From Sulfuritalea sp. (GTDB lineage Bacteria > Pseudomonadota > Gammaproteobacteria > Burkholderiales > Rhodocyclaceae), in the NCBI GenBank assembly GCA_030247575.1, contig JAOTRV010000011.1, positions 62,001 through 126,000 on the forward strand: a stretch of 64,000 bases of DNA, given 5' to 3'. Position numbers and translations under genes: made by a program. Below the pieces are notes generated by a model. That model saw only the letters and a list, made by a program, of their open reading frames with translations. It was not told where the DNA came from and made no database searches. Below are positions 44,238 to 53,292 of this stretch, piece by piece. Position 1 is the first letter of the stretch; each line of letters starts with the position of its first letter.

Positions 44238-45215
44238 ATGCACCCGGCTTTTTCCGTCATCTTCCTGACCACCCTGATCGGCGCCGCGCAGGGGTTGTTT
44301 CTCGCATTGTTCACGGCGCAGTCCTACGCCGCCTTCAAACTGCTGCCGCAACCCGACGCCCACGCCTTCTACGGTCAGGGCAGCTTTCTGGCGCTGCTGC
44401 TGCTGGTTGCCGGCCTGGCGGCGTCGTTCTTCCACCTGGGCCGTCCCGAGCGGGCCTGGCGTTCCGCCGCGATGTGGCGCACCTCCTGGTTGTCGCGAGA
44501 GGTCATCGTATTGCCGGCCTTCATGGGCGTGGTGTTCCTGTATGGCCTGGCCCACTGGTTCGACTGGCATCCCGTGCTGATGACCCTGCCCGGGGGGTTG
44601 CCGGTCGATCCCACCGCGATGCTGGGTGTGGCGGGCACGTTGCTCGCCTTCGCCTTGTTCGTCTGCACGGCAATGATCTACGCCTGCCTGAAGTTCCTCC
44701 GCGAATGGCATTCGCCGCTCACGGTGGCCAATTACATCCTGCTCGGCGGCGCCTCGGGATTCACGCTTGCCGCTGCCTTTGCCTCGCAAACCGCGCCGGA
44801 ACTGGTCAGCTTCCTCGCCGGCTGGGCTGCGATCATCACGCTGCTGGGGCTGGTCAGCCGCGGTGCCTCGCTCTATCGCAATGCACGGCTGAAACCGAAG
44901 TCCACTTTGCAGACCGCCATCGGCATCAAGCATCCAAGGATCGTGCAGAAGACGCAGGGTTTCATGGGCGGCAGTTTCAACACGCGGGAGTTCTTTCACC
45001 GCCAGCCGGTTGCCGTGCTGCGCGGCGTCAAATGGTTCTTTATCGTCGCGGGGTTCCCGGTTCCGCTCCTGTTGCTGGTGTTCGGCATGCAAGGCGCCAC
45101 GGGCATGCTGGCGGCGGCGTTCATTGTGCAGTACGCTGGCCTGTTGGCGGAACGCTGGTTCTTCTTCGCCCAGGCCAATCATCCGCAGAACCTGTATTAC
45201 CAGTGCATTGCCTGA
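44238..45215 (+). CDS. soeC: Sulfite dehydrogenase membrane anchor (SoeC, DmsC-like)
   Basis: 325 residues with about eight hydrophobic segments. MHPAFSVIFLTTLIGAAQGL and FFHLGRPERAWRSAAMWRTSWLSREV are DmsC-family features. It anchors SoeAB at the cytoplasmic face and delivers electrons to quinone. The ATG at 44238 follows soeB by 11 bases; the earlier in-frame TTG would overlap soeB. Confidence 0.9.
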   Translation: MHPAFSVIFLTTLIGAAQGLFLALFTAQSYAAFKLLPQPDAHAFYGQGSFLALLLLVAGLAASFFHLGRPERAWRSAAMWRTSWLSREVIVLPAFMGVVFLYGLAHWFDWHPVLMTLPGGLPVDPTAMLGVAGTLLAFALFVCTAMIYACLKFLREWHSPLTVANYILLGGASGFTLAAAFASQTAPELVSFLAGWAAIITLLGLVSRGASLYRNARLKPKSTLQTAIGIKHPRIVQKTQGFMGGSFNTREFFHRQPVAVLRGVKWFFIVAGFPVPLLLLVFGMQGATGMLAAAFIVQYAGLLAERWFFFAQANHPQNLYYQCIA

Positions 45216-45225
45216 CCCCCTGTTG

Positions 45226-45254
45226 TTGCGAAGGGGCTTTAGTAATATTATGAA
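45226..45254 (+). promoter_or_regulatory. Possible promoter for tusA
   Basis: TTGCGA and TATGAA separated by 17 bases, about 55 bases before the tusA ATG. A weak stem CCCC...GGGG lies over the upstream part. A guess from spacing only; read-through from soeC is equally possible. Confidence 0.3.
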
Positions 45255-45308
45255 TCGCTAAAGTACCTAGTCCGTATCACCATAACCAAGTCACGAGAGG
45301 AAGAAAAC

Positions 45309-45536
45309 ATGAATTTCGACAAGGAACTCGACGCCCGCGGCCTCAACTGCCCGCTCCCCATTCTGCGCGCCAAGAAGTCGTTGGCCGAACTTCAGCCGGG
45401 CCAGGTCCTGCGCGTCATTTCCACCGACCCCGGTTCGGTGAAGGACTTCGCGGCGTTCGCCAAGCAGACCGGCAACGAACTGCTTGCCAGCGCGGAAAAG
45501 GACAAGGAATTCGAATTCTTCATGAAGCGCAAGTAA
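45309..45536 (+). CDS. tusA: Sulfur carrier protein TusA
   Basis: 75 residues with the invariant Cys14 in GLNCPLPILRAKK (the CPxP motif) that carries persulfide. In sulfur oxidisers TusA passes sulfur from rhodanese or DsrE-type proteins to the cytoplasmic oxidation machinery. It is followed 237 bases later by a DsrE-like gene. A ribosome site GAGAGGAAG lies just upstream. Confidence 0.92.
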   Translation: MNFDKELDARGLNCPLPILRAKKSLAELQPGQVLRVISTDPGSVKDFAAFAKQTGNELLASAEKDKEFEFFMKRK

Positions 45537-45592
45537 GCCGCCGCTCTTCAGTGTCCGCAACGGATGTCGTTCCGGCAGTCGGCCGGGACATG

Positions 45593-45626
45593 AAACGGCC
45601 TGCCTTCGGGCGGGCCGTATTCATTG
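45593..45626 (+). terminator. Probable terminator after tusA
   Basis: ACGGCCTGCC, loop TTCG, GGCGGGCCGT with one mismatch, then ATTCATT. The T-run is short. Confidence 0.5.
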
Positions 45627-45648
45627 CGGCATGCCCCAGTGCGAGTCA

Positions 45649-45668
45649 CCGTGCCGCCAGCGTCGACT
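45649..45668 (-). repeat. Dispersed repeat, copy 8 (intergenic)
   Basis: Reverse complement AGTCGACGCTGGCGGCACGG, upstream of the DsrE-like gene and just before its regulatory box. Confidence 0.5.
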
Positions 45669-45693
45669 TTCTATCACCGTTGGCTATAGGGTC

Positions 45694-45705
45694 ATAGAAA
45701 TATTC
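45694..45705 (+). promoter_or_regulatory. ATAGAAATATTC box upstream of the DsrE-like gene
   Basis: ATAGAAATATTC begins 80 bases before the ATG at 45774, nearly the same distance as the sat box from the sat start. It is followed by GTCTGGTTGC, weakly like the sat and soeA boxes. Confidence 0.4.
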
Positions 45706-45773
45706 GTCTGGTTGCTGCACTGCGATTTGTTTAATCATCAAAAACATTGGTCATTCTGACCCGGAGAAGAGAT

Positions 45774-46397
45774 ATGGGTGCCACCCCCGAAATTGCCAGC
45801 ATCGAAGAGCTCGTCAATCGCCGGCTGGAAGAATTGCTGCCGCAGAAACTCGAGGAGGCCCTGCGCCAGCGCGAAGAATCGAAGACGCCATCCATGGCGA
45901 TCATCGCCACCAAGGGAACGCTGGATTGGGCCTATCCGCCTTTCATCCTCGGCTCCACGGCCGCCGCACTGGGCTGGGACGTGTCGATCTTCTTCACTTT
46001 CTATGGTCTGAATCTGCTGAAAAAGGACGTCTCCGACCTGAAGGTAAGTCCGCTCGGGAACCCCGGCATGCCGATGAAAATGCCGTTCGGCCCCGAGTGG
46101 TTCAAGGGCATCGACTGGAACAAGTTCCTGATGCCGAATCTCATCCAGTCGAACCTTCCCGGTTTCGAGTCCATCGCAACCATGCTGATGCAGCAGACCA
46201 TCAAGAACAATGGTGTCGCCACCATCGAAGAGTTGCGGAGTCTGTCGCAGGAGGCCGGTGTCAAGTTCATCGCCTGCCAGATGACGGTCGAACTGTTCGG
46301 TTTCAGCCACGACGACTTCCTCTCGGGCGTCGACTACGCCGGCGCGGCGACCTTCCTGCCGGTGGCGCAGAAAGCGGACGTAACGCTGTTCATGTAG
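45774..46397 (+). CDS. DsrE-like sulfur carrier protein (DsrE2/DsrE3 type)
   Basis: 207 residues from the ATG with CCGGAGAAG upstream; a longer in-frame start adds nine unlikely residues. An N-terminal helical segment (SIEELVNRRLEELLPQKLEE) precedes a DsrE-fold domain with AIIATKGTLDWAYPPFILGS and FFTFYGLNLL. The single cysteine, in KFIACQMTVELFG, would carry persulfide. Such proteins exchange sulfur with TusA, encoded just upstream. Several DsrE subfamilies share these marks, so the exact one is open. Confidence 0.82.
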   Translation: MGATPEIASIEELVNRRLEELLPQKLEEALRQREESKTPSMAIIATKGTLDWAYPPFILGSTAAALGWDVSIFFTFYGLNLLKKDVSDLKVSPLGNPGMPMKMPFGPEWFKGIDWNKFLMPNLIQSNLPGFESIATMLMQQTIKNNGVATIEELRSLSQEAGVKFIACQMTVELFGFSHDDFLSGVDYAGAATFLPVAQKADVTLFM

Positions 46398-46512
46398 CAA
46401 GAAGGCAACAGCAGCCCGGACGAACCCGCCGTTGATCTGGACTTCTGGAGTCACTTTAATTTATAGATATAACCTGTTGAAATTAAACAAACGCCCTCGG
46501 GGAGAAATCAGA

Positions 46513-47883
46513 ATGAAATTGAAAAAAATCGCTGCGCTGCTGGCTGTCACCGCCGTATCCGGTTCCGCATTCGCGACCGACGGCTATTTCGCTCACGGTT
46601 ATGGCATGAAGGCCAAGGGTATGGGCGGCGCGGCAACCGCGATGGCCTCCGATGCCATGGGTGGCGCCAACAACCCGGCCAGCATGGTCTGGGCGGGGGA
46701 TCGGCTGGATATTGGTTTGGATTTGTTTGCACCGAAGCGCTCTATTTCACGCACGGGGAGCGGTGCAGTTGGTATTGATGGCTCATCCAATAGCGGCAGC
46801 AATCTCTTCTATGTACCGGAGTTCGGGTACAACAAAATGATGGGCTGGGATATGTCGGCGGGCATTACCGTTTATGGCAATGGCGGCATGAATACAGACT
46901 ATCAAGGTGGAGAGCTTGGGAATGCCGCAACCTGTGGAACGGGCGCCGGTGGTTTTAACCAAGCGTCGCAGCAGGCGGGTCCATACAACTTGTTGTGCGG
47001 TGCGGGCAGGCTCGGTATGAACTTGGAGCAGCTCATTATCGCGCCTACGTTTGCCATGAAGGTAAACAAACAGCACTCTTTTGGTGCGTCACTACTGATT
47101 GGATATCAAAAGTTTCGGGCCTACGGCTTGAGTTCCTTCTATGGCTACACGCCGAATGCAGCCAATCCTTACGCAACCAACAATTTCGTGTCCGATCGTG
47201 GGGATGATACTTCTTGGGGCTATGGTCTGAAGTTTGGCTGGATGGGCAAGGTCTCTGACGCGGTGACATTGGGAGCGTCATATACCACCAAGATGAAGAT
47301 GCAGAAGTTCGACAAATACAAGGATTTATTTGCCGAAGAGGGCGGTTTCGACATGCCCGAGAGCTTGAACTTGGGCATTGCTGTCAAGGCAACTCCTGTG
47401 TTGACGATTGCAGCAGATTATCAGCGCATCAACTACGGCGATGTTAAGTCGGTTGCCAACTCAAGCAGAATGCCGCTTGACCCTGCAATTGGCCCGGGCG
47501 GTGCAGGCATTGCGAACTCCCTTGGATGCAGTACCTGCCGTGGGTTTGGCTGGAGTAGCGTAGACGTCATTAAACTCGGTGTCGAGTATCAATACAGCTC
47601 CAATCTTGTTCTGCGCGCCGGCTACAACCATACGGACAATCCGATCCAGAGCCGTGACGTAACGTTCAACATGATCGCTCCCGGTGTGGTTCAGGACCAC
47701 GTGACGCTGGGTTTCACTTACAACGTCAGCAAAGATTCGGAACTGACCATGTCCTATATGCATGCGTACAAGAACTCCGTTTCCGGACTTAGCCTCTTCA
47801 ATAGCTGGACGGGTGGCACCGCTGTCGACAAGATCGAGATGTCTCAGGATTCACTCGGCATTGCCTACGGCATGAAGTTCTGA
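46513..47883 (+). CDS. FadL/OmpP1-family outer membrane transport protein
   Basis: 456 residues with a Sec signal peptide (LAVTAVSGSAFA) and mature start TDGYFAHGYGMKAKGMGGA, the FadL pattern including N-P-A-S at about residue 60. The C-terminus ends in an aromatic (YGMKF), as beta-barrels do. FadL proteins let hydrophobic molecules through the outer membrane. Next to sulfur genes the cargo could be a hydrophobic sulfur compound, but fatty acids or aromatics are equally possible. GGGGAG precedes the ATG; a strong terminator follows. Confidence 0.85.
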   Translation: MKLKKIAALLAVTAVSGSAFATDGYFAHGYGMKAKGMGGAATAMASDAMGGANNPASMVWAGDRLDIGLDLFAPKRSISRTGSGAVGIDGSSNSGSNLFYVPEFGYNKMMGWDMSAGITVYGNGGMNTDYQGGELGNAATCGTGAGGFNQASQQAGPYNLLCGAGRLGMNLEQLIIAPTFAMKVNKQHSFGASLLIGYQKFRAYGLSSFYGYTPNAANPYATNNFVSDRGDDTSWGYGLKFGWMGKVSDAVTLGASYTTKMKMQKFDKYKDLFAEEGGFDMPESLNLGIAVKATPVLTIAADYQRINYGDVKSVANSSRMPLDPAIGPGGAGIANSLGCSTCRGFGWSSVDVIKLGVEYQYSSNLVLRAGYNHTDNPIQSRDVTFNMIAPGVVQDHVTLGFTYNVSKDSELTMSYMHAYKNSVSGLSLFNSWTGGTAVDKIEMSQDSLGIAYGMKF

Positions 47884-47910
47884 TCGCCATATCGGCGAAT
47901 GAAATAGCTT

Positions 47911-47955
47911 CAAACAAGGGCTGAAAGCAGCAACGCTTTCAGCCCTTGTTTTCTC
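47911..47955 (+). terminator. Intrinsic terminator after the FadL-type gene
   Basis: A 16-base perfect stem AACAAGGGCTGAAAGC / GCTTTCAGCCCTTGTT with loop AGCAAC, followed by TTCT. Confidence 0.88.
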
Positions 47956-47994
47956 CAAATTCCAAAAACGAAAATTATCCCGAGGGGGAGAGAT

Positions 47995-48906
47995 ATGTCC
48001 AAAATTCGGAAATACGTGAGTTTGCTGGTCCTGGCGCTGGGTGCTACGGTGGCCTTTGCCCAGGATGCCGTGATGAAGCCTTTCGTGCTGGCGTCAAAAG
48101 GCGCGGGCGATGTGGCGCAGAAAGTCGAGGCCACCAAGGCCGCGCTGAGCAAGGCGGGCTTCACCGTGGCCGGCAGCTATTCGCCGTATGCCAACACCAC
48201 CGTGATCGGCGTCACCAACGACGAACTGCGCAGCACCGCCGCCAAGTCCGAGCATGGCGGCTTCGGTGCGGCGATGCGCGTCGCGGTGGTCAAGGTCGGC
48301 AACGACGTTCAGGTGTCCTACACCAATCCGCCCTACTGGGCCAATGCCTACCGCATGACGGGCGAGCTCAAGGACACGGCGGCGAAACTGCAGGCGGCGC
48401 TGGGCAAGGTCGAGGAATTCGGCGCCAAGGGCCTGACGGCGGCGCAGTTGCGCAAGTATCACTACGCCTTCGGCATGGAATATTTCAACGAGCCGAACGA
48501 GTTCGTCCAGTACGGCAGCCACGAAGAGGCGGTGAAGGCCGTCGAGGCGGGCCTGGCGGCAGGAAAGCACGGCGTGACCAAGGTCTATCGCGTCGATGTC
48601 GCCGGCAAGAAGGAAGTCCTGTTCGGCGTGGCGATGAAGGGTACGGGCGACAGCAAGATGATGGACGACGCCTACCTGATGAGCGAAATCGACTTCCGGG
48701 ATGTGAAGTCGGCGGCTCACCTGCCCTATGACATCCTTGTGTCGGACAACAAGGTTTACGGCCAGTACGCCCGTTTCCGCATCGCGATCAGCTTCCCCGA
48801 TCTGTCGATGATGGGCGCCAACAGCTTCATGAACATCATGAAGTCGCCCGAAGCCATTCGCGAGGCGTTGGCGTTGACCGCCGGAGGCACCAAGGACGCG
48901 CGCTGA
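47995..48906 (+). CDS. Periplasmic protein, DUF302-like N-terminal region
   Basis: 303 residues with a signal peptide (YVSLLVLALGATVAFA, cleaved before QDAV). The segment KVEATKAALSKAGFTVAGSY with AVVKVGNDVQVSYTNP looks like DUF302 (TT1751-like), but this is a weak match; the C-terminal half is unfamiliar. No cysteines or heme sites. It lies after the FadL terminator, so it has its own promoter, and may be part of the sulfur region only by proximity. GAGGGGGAGA precedes the ATG. Confidence 0.6.
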   Translation: MSKIRKYVSLLVLALGATVAFAQDAVMKPFVLASKGAGDVAQKVEATKAALSKAGFTVAGSYSPYANTTVIGVTNDELRSTAAKSEHGGFGAAMRVAVVKVGNDVQVSYTNPPYWANAYRMTGELKDTAAKLQAALGKVEEFGAKGLTAAQLRKYHYAFGMEYFNEPNEFVQYGSHEEAVKAVEAGLAAGKHGVTKVYRVDVAGKKEVLFGVAMKGTGDSKMMDDAYLMSEIDFRDVKSAAHLPYDILVSDNKVYGQYARFRIAISFPDLSMMGANSFMNIMKSPEAIREALALTAGGTKDAR

Positions 48907-48931
48907 TCACTGCGTAGCGCCGTTTGTCATG

Positions 48932-48966
48932 CAAATAGTCCGGCCATGAGCTGGACTATTTGTTTC
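48932..48966. terminator. Bidirectional terminator between convergent genes
   Basis: CAAATAGTCCGGC and GCTGGACTATTTG form a 13-base stem (one mismatch), followed by TTTCC; it ends three bases before the valS stop. Confidence 0.7.
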
Positions 48967-48968
48967 CA

Positions 48969-51803
48969 TCATCCCAGTCGTGCGAGTTGCGCCTTGAGCT
49001 TCTCCTGCAAGGCGGCAAAGCCTTGCAGTCGTTCACGCTCCTGCGCCACCACCTGGGCCGGGGCACGGGAGACGAAGCTTTCGATGGCGAGCTTCTTTTC
49101 CGCTTTCTCGATTTCGCCGGCAACGCGGGCGATTTCCTTGGCGATGCGTTCCTTCTCGGCGGCGATGTCGATCTCGATCTTCAGCATCAGGCGGAATTCG
49201 CCGACGATCTGCACCGGCGCGTCGGAATCGGGCAGCGCGTCTGCCGTGGTGACTTCGGAGAGTTTGGCCAGCGCCGCGAGGTAGGGTGCGTAGGCCTTGA
49301 GAATCGCCGTGTCGCCAGCGCCGACTAAGGGCACGCGCTGCGCAGGGGAGATGTTCATTTCGCCGCGCAGGCTGCGGCAGGCGTTGATCATCTCCTTGAG
49401 CCGCGCCACCCAGGCTTCCGCCGCAGGGTCACAGCGTGACAGATCGGCTTTCGGATAGGCCTGCAGCATCAGCGATCTGGAGTCGTCGGCGACGTCGGCC
49501 CTGCCGGCCAGCGGTGCGACGGTCTGCCAGAGTTCCTCGGTGATGAAGGGAATCAGCGGATGCGCCAGGCGCAGCACGGTTTCCAGCACGCGCACCAGCG
49601 TGCGGCGCGTGGCACGCTGCTGCGCTTCGTTGCCTTGCTGCACCTGCACCTTGGCCAGTTCCAGATACCAGTCGCAATACTCGTCCCAGATGAACTCGTA
49701 AATCGTGCGGGACAGCAGGTCGAAGCGGTAATCGGCGAAGTGCTGCGCGACTTCCTGTTCGACTTTCTGCAGGCGGCTGACGATCCAGCGGTCGGCTGGC
49801 GAGAAGTCGAGATAGCCGGGGTTGCAGGCATCCGAGCCCTGTTTGGCGTGGGGCGCGAGGCCGCAATCCTGCCCTTCGCAGTTCATCAGCACAAAGCGCG
49901 AGGCGTTCCACAGCTTGTTGCAGAAGTTGCGATAGCCCTCGCAGCGCTGCATGTCGAACTTGATGTCGCGCCCCGGCGAGGCCAGCGAGAGGAAAGTGAA
50001 GCGCAGTGCGTCGGTGCCGAAGCCGGGAATGCCGTTCGGATACTCGCGGCGCGTGCGCTTCTCGATCTTCGCCGCGTCCTTCGGGTTCATCAGGCCCGTG
50101 GTGCGCTTGGCTACCAGTTCGTCAAGCGTGATGCCGTCGATCAGGTCGATCGGGTCGAGCACGTTGCCCTTGGATTTCGACATCTTCTGGCCTTCCGCGT
50201 CGCGGATCAGGCCATGGACATAGACGTCCCGGAACGGAATCTTGCCGGTGATGTGCTTGGTCATCATGACCATGCGCGCCACCCAGAAGAAGATGATGTC
50301 GAAACCCGTGACGAGTACGGTCGAGGGCAGATAAAGATCGAGCGCGGGATTCGACTTGGCCGGCCATTCGGGGGTCCAGTCCAGGGTCGAGAAGGGCCAC
50401 AAGGCAGACGAGTACCAAGTGTCGAGCACGTCGGGGTCGCGCTCCAGCCCTCCCGTGTAGCCGTCGAGCCTGGCTTGCGTGTAGGCCTCGGCCTCGTCGT
50501 GGGCGACATAGAAGCGGCCGTCGTCGGCATACCAGGCGGGAATCTGGTGGCCCCACCAGAGCTGGCGTGAGATGCACCAGTCCTGGATGTTGTTGAGCCA
50601 CTGGTTGTAGGTGTTGACCCAGTTCTCGGGGACGAAGCGGATCTCGCCCGAGGCGACGCATTCCAGCGCCTTGCCGGCAATGCTGCTACCGTCGCCGCCG
50701 GGCTTGGTCATGGCGACGAACCACTGGTCGGTCAGCATCGGCTCGATGATCTCGCCGGTGCGGTCGCCGCGCGGGACCACCAGTTTGTGCGGCTTGATGC
50801 TCTCCAGCAGACCCGCGGCATCGAGGTCCGTGACGATGAGCTTGCGCGCCTCGAAGCGGTCCATGCCGCGGTATTTCTCGGGGCCGTGCTCGTTGATACG
50901 CGCGTCGAGCGTCAGAATCGAAATTGGCGCCAGGCCATGACGGTGGCCGACCTGCCAGTCGTTGAAGTCGTGCGCCGGCGTCACCTTGACGCAACCGGTG
51001 CCGAATTCCTTGTCGACGTAGCTGTCGGCGATGATCGGAATTTCGCGCTCGCACAGCGGTAGCATGACGCGCTTGCCGACCAGGTGGGCGTAGCGCTCGT
51101 CCTCGGGGTGAACCATCACGGCAACGTCGCCGAGCATGGTTTCCGGGCGTGTCGTCGCCACCGTCAGGCTGCCGCTGCCATCGGCCAGCGGATAGCGGAT
51201 GTGCCACAGCGAGCCGTCTTCCTCTTCGTTTGCCACCTCGAGATCGGACACGGCAGTGAGCAGCTTCGGGTCCCAGTTCACCAGCCGCTTGCCGCGATAG
51301 ATCAGGCCTTCCTTGTAGAGGCGGACGAACGTCTCGGTGACGATCTTCGACAACCCGGCGTCCATGGTGAAGCGTTCGCGCGACCAGTCAGGCGAGGTGC
51401 CGAGGCGGCGCATCTGGCGCGTGATGGTGTCACCGGAGTATTTCTTCCACTCCCAGACCTTTTCGAGAAACTTCTCGCGGCCCAGATCGTGGCGGGAAAC
51501 GCCCTGCCCGTCGAGCTGGCGCTCCACCACGATCTGCGTGGCGATGCCGGCGTGATCGGTACCCGGTTGCCACAGCGTGTTGTCGCCGCGCATGCGGTGG
51601 TAACGCGTCAGCGAATCCATGATGGCCTGGTTGAAGCCGTGGCCCATGTGCAGCGTCCCGGTGACGTTCGGCGGCGGCAGCAGGATGCAGAAATTGTCCG
51701 TCTTTGCGGTGTCGAGCCCGGCGGCAAAGTAGCCGCGCGACTCCCAGATCGGGTACCAGCGCCGCTCGATGTCGGCGGGTTCGAAGCTCTTGGCGAGTTC
51801 CAT
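48969..51803 (-). CDS. valS: Valine--tRNA ligase
   Basis: 944 residues from the ATG giving [18 protein letters not shown], the usual ValS opening; a longer in-frame start adds 24 unrelated residues. HIGH motif in [27 protein letters not shown] near the anticodon side, and the C-terminal coiled coil of bacterial ValS ([20 protein letters not shown]). A dispersed-repeat copy encodes VGAGDTAIL in the C-terminal domain. Divergent from pcnB. Confidence 0.97.
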   Translation of the reverse strand: MELAKSFEPADIERRWYPIWESRGYFAAGLDTAKTDNFCILLPPPNVTGTLHMGHGFNQAIMDSLTRYHRMRGDNTLWQPGTDHAGIATQIVVERQLDGQGVSRHDLGREKFLEKVWEWKKYSGDTITRQMRRLGTSPDWSRERFTMDAGLSKIVTETFVRLYKEGLIYRGKRLVNWDPKLLTAVSDLEVANEEEDGSLWHIRYPLADGSGSLTVATTRPETMLGDVAVMVHPEDERYAHLVGKRVMLPLCEREIPIIADSYVDKEFGTGCVKVTPAHDFNDWQVGHRHGLAPISILTLDARINEHGPEKYRGMDRFEARKLIVTDLDAAGLLESIKPHKLVVPRGDRTGEIIEPMLTDQWFVAMTKPGGDGSSIAGKALECVASGEIRFVPENWVNTYNQWLNNIQDWCISRQLWWGHQIPAWYADDGRFYVAHDEAEAYTQARLDGYTGGLERDPDVLDTWYSSALWPFSTLDWTPEWPAKSNPALDLYLPSTVLVTGFDIIFFWVARMVMMTKHITGKIPFRDVYVHGLIRDAEGQKMSKSKGNVLDPIDLIDGITLDELVAKRTTGLMNPKDAAKIEKRTRREYPNGIPGFGTDALRFTFLSLASPGRDIKFDMQRCEGYRNFCNKLWNASRFVLMNCEGQDCGLAPHAKQGSDACNPGYLDFSPADRWIVSRLQKVEQEVAQHFADYRFDLLSRTIYEFIWDEYCDWYLELAKVQVQQGNEAQQRATRRTLVRVLETVLRLAHPLIPFITEELWQTVAPLAGRADVADDSRSLMLQAYPKADLSRCDPAAEAWVARLKEMINACRSLRGEMNISPAQRVPLVGAGDTAILKAYAPYLAALAKLSEVTTADALPDSDAPVQIVGEFRLMLKIEIDIAAEKERIAKEIARVAGEIEKAEKKLAIESFVSRAPAQVVAQERERLQGFAALQEKLKAQLARLG
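49302..49326 (-). repeat. Dispersed repeat, copy 9 (inside valS)
   Basis: Reverse complement AGTCGGCGCTGGCGACACGG then CGATT; read in frame as V-G-A-G-D-T-A-I in ValS. Confidence 0.6.
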
Positions 51804-51938
51804 AAGTCTTGCGATGAGCAAAAAACGCAATTTTAGCGGAACGAGGTGGCAAATCCGGCGTAAATCTGCGGCCATCAGGGGTTTCGGCTATCATTGCCGC
51901 CTCGCAAAGCAAGCCCGCATGGTTCCCTCTCCCAGTTC

Positions 51939-53291
51939 ATGATCCGAAAGCTGCTGCGCCGCGTGTTTCGCCGCGGCGATACCCCTTCGTCCGCCGCGCC
52001 GGCCATGATCCCCGTGGCGCGCCATGGCATTCGCCGCGACCATGTGTCGCTGGGCGCCCGCCGCACCTGTGAGACCCTGCAGCAGGCGGGCTACGCGGCG
52101 TATATCGTCGGTGGCGCGGTGCGCGACCTGATCGCCGGGATCGATCCCAAGGACTACGACATCGCCACCGATGCGACGCCGGAGCAGGTGCGTTCCCTGT
52201 TCCGCCGGGCGCGCATCATCGGCCGCCGTTTCCAGATCGTGCACGTGATGCAGGGCGGCGAAACGCTGGAAGTGTCCACTTTCCGCGCCGCGCATGATGC
52301 CCATACGGTCAAGGACGAGCACGGCCGCGTGCTGCGCGACAATGTCTTCGGCTCGATCGCTGAAGATGCGGCGCGCCGCGACTTCACGGTCAATGCGCTC
52401 TACTACGATCCGTCCTCGGAGACGGTGATCGACTATCACCACGGCGTGGCCGACCTGCAACAGAAGACTCTGCGCATGATCGGCGAGCCGAAGCTGCGCT
52501 ACCGCGAAGACCCGGTGCGCATGCTGCGCGCCGTGCGCCTGTCCGCCAAGCTGGGTCTGACGCTGGACCCGGCGGTGCGTGCGCCGATACGCGAGATGGC
52601 CGAGTTGATGGAGAACGTTCCGGCGGCGCGCGTGTTCGACGAAATGCTGAAGCTGCTGTTTTCCGGGCATGCGGTCGAGTGCGTCAAGCGCCTGCGCCAC
52701 GATGGCCTGCATCACGGCCTGCTGCCACTGCTCGACGTGATCCTGGAGCAGCCATTGGGCGAGAAGTTCGTCATGCTGGCGCTGGCCGGCACCGATGCGC
52801 GGGTCAAGGCCGGCAAGTCGCTCTCACCCGGTTACCTGTTTGCCACCCTGCTGTGGCACGAAGTGCTGGCGGCGTGGGAGGCGCGCAAGGCGCGCGGCGA
52901 AGTGCCGATCCCGGCGCTGTACGAGGCGATGGACGATGTGCTCGATGCGCAGGGCGAAAAGCTTGCGATCACGCGCCGCATCGTCGGCGACATCAAGGAC
53001 ATCTGGGCGCTGCAGCCGCGCTTCGAGAAGCGCGCCGGCAAATCGCCGTATCGCCTGATCGAATTGCCGCGTTTCCGCGCCGGCTTTGATTTCCTCGTCT
53101 TGCGCGCCGAGAGCGGCGAGATCGACAAGGAGCTCGCGGACTGGTGGGATGACTTCCAGGATGCCGACCATGAGGGCCGCGAGGCCATGCTGATACCCGA
53201 CAGCGGCCCCAAGAAGCGCCGTCGCCGCGTCCGCAGCAAGCAGGCGGCGGGCGGGGGTGACTCGGCAGGCAAGCCGTCCGGCGCAGACTGA
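51939..53291 (+). CDS. pcnB: Poly(A) polymerase I
   Basis: 450 residues from the ATG giving MIRKLLRRVFRR, the usual PcnB N-terminus; an in-frame start 45 bases upstream is less likely. Nucleotidyltransferase motifs YIVGGAVRDLIAG, DPKDYDIATDATPEQV and RRDFTVNALYYDP are present, and the C-terminus is strongly basic (KKRRRRVRSKQ), as for PcnB RNA binding. It adds poly(A) to RNA 3' ends. Next gene folK follows directly, a common betaproteobacterial order. Confidence 0.95.
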   Translation: MIRKLLRRVFRRGDTPSSAAPAMIPVARHGIRRDHVSLGARRTCETLQQAGYAAYIVGGAVRDLIAGIDPKDYDIATDATPEQVRSLFRRARIIGRRFQIVHVMQGGETLEVSTFRAAHDAHTVKDEHGRVLRDNVFGSIAEDAARRDFTVNALYYDPSSETVIDYHHGVADLQQKTLRMIGEPKLRYREDPVRMLRAVRLSAKLGLTLDPAVRAPIREMAELMENVPAARVFDEMLKLLFSGHAVECVKRLRHDGLHHGLLPLLDVILEQPLGEKFVMLALAGTDARVKAGKSLSPGYLFATLLWHEVLAAWEARKARGEVPIPALYEAMDDVLDAQGEKLAITRRIVGDIKDIWALQPRFEKRAGKSPYRLIELPRFRAGFDFLVLRAESGEIDKELADWWDDFQDADHEGREAMLIPDSGPKKRRRRVRSKQAAGGGDSAGKPSGAD

Positions 53292-53292
53292 A

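Noticed and set aside
47967-47980. ATAGAAAT-like sequence (AACGAAAATTATCC) before the periplasmic protein gene
   Set aside because: Similar to the soeA box but only about 28 bases from the ATG, too close for the same role; possibly chance.
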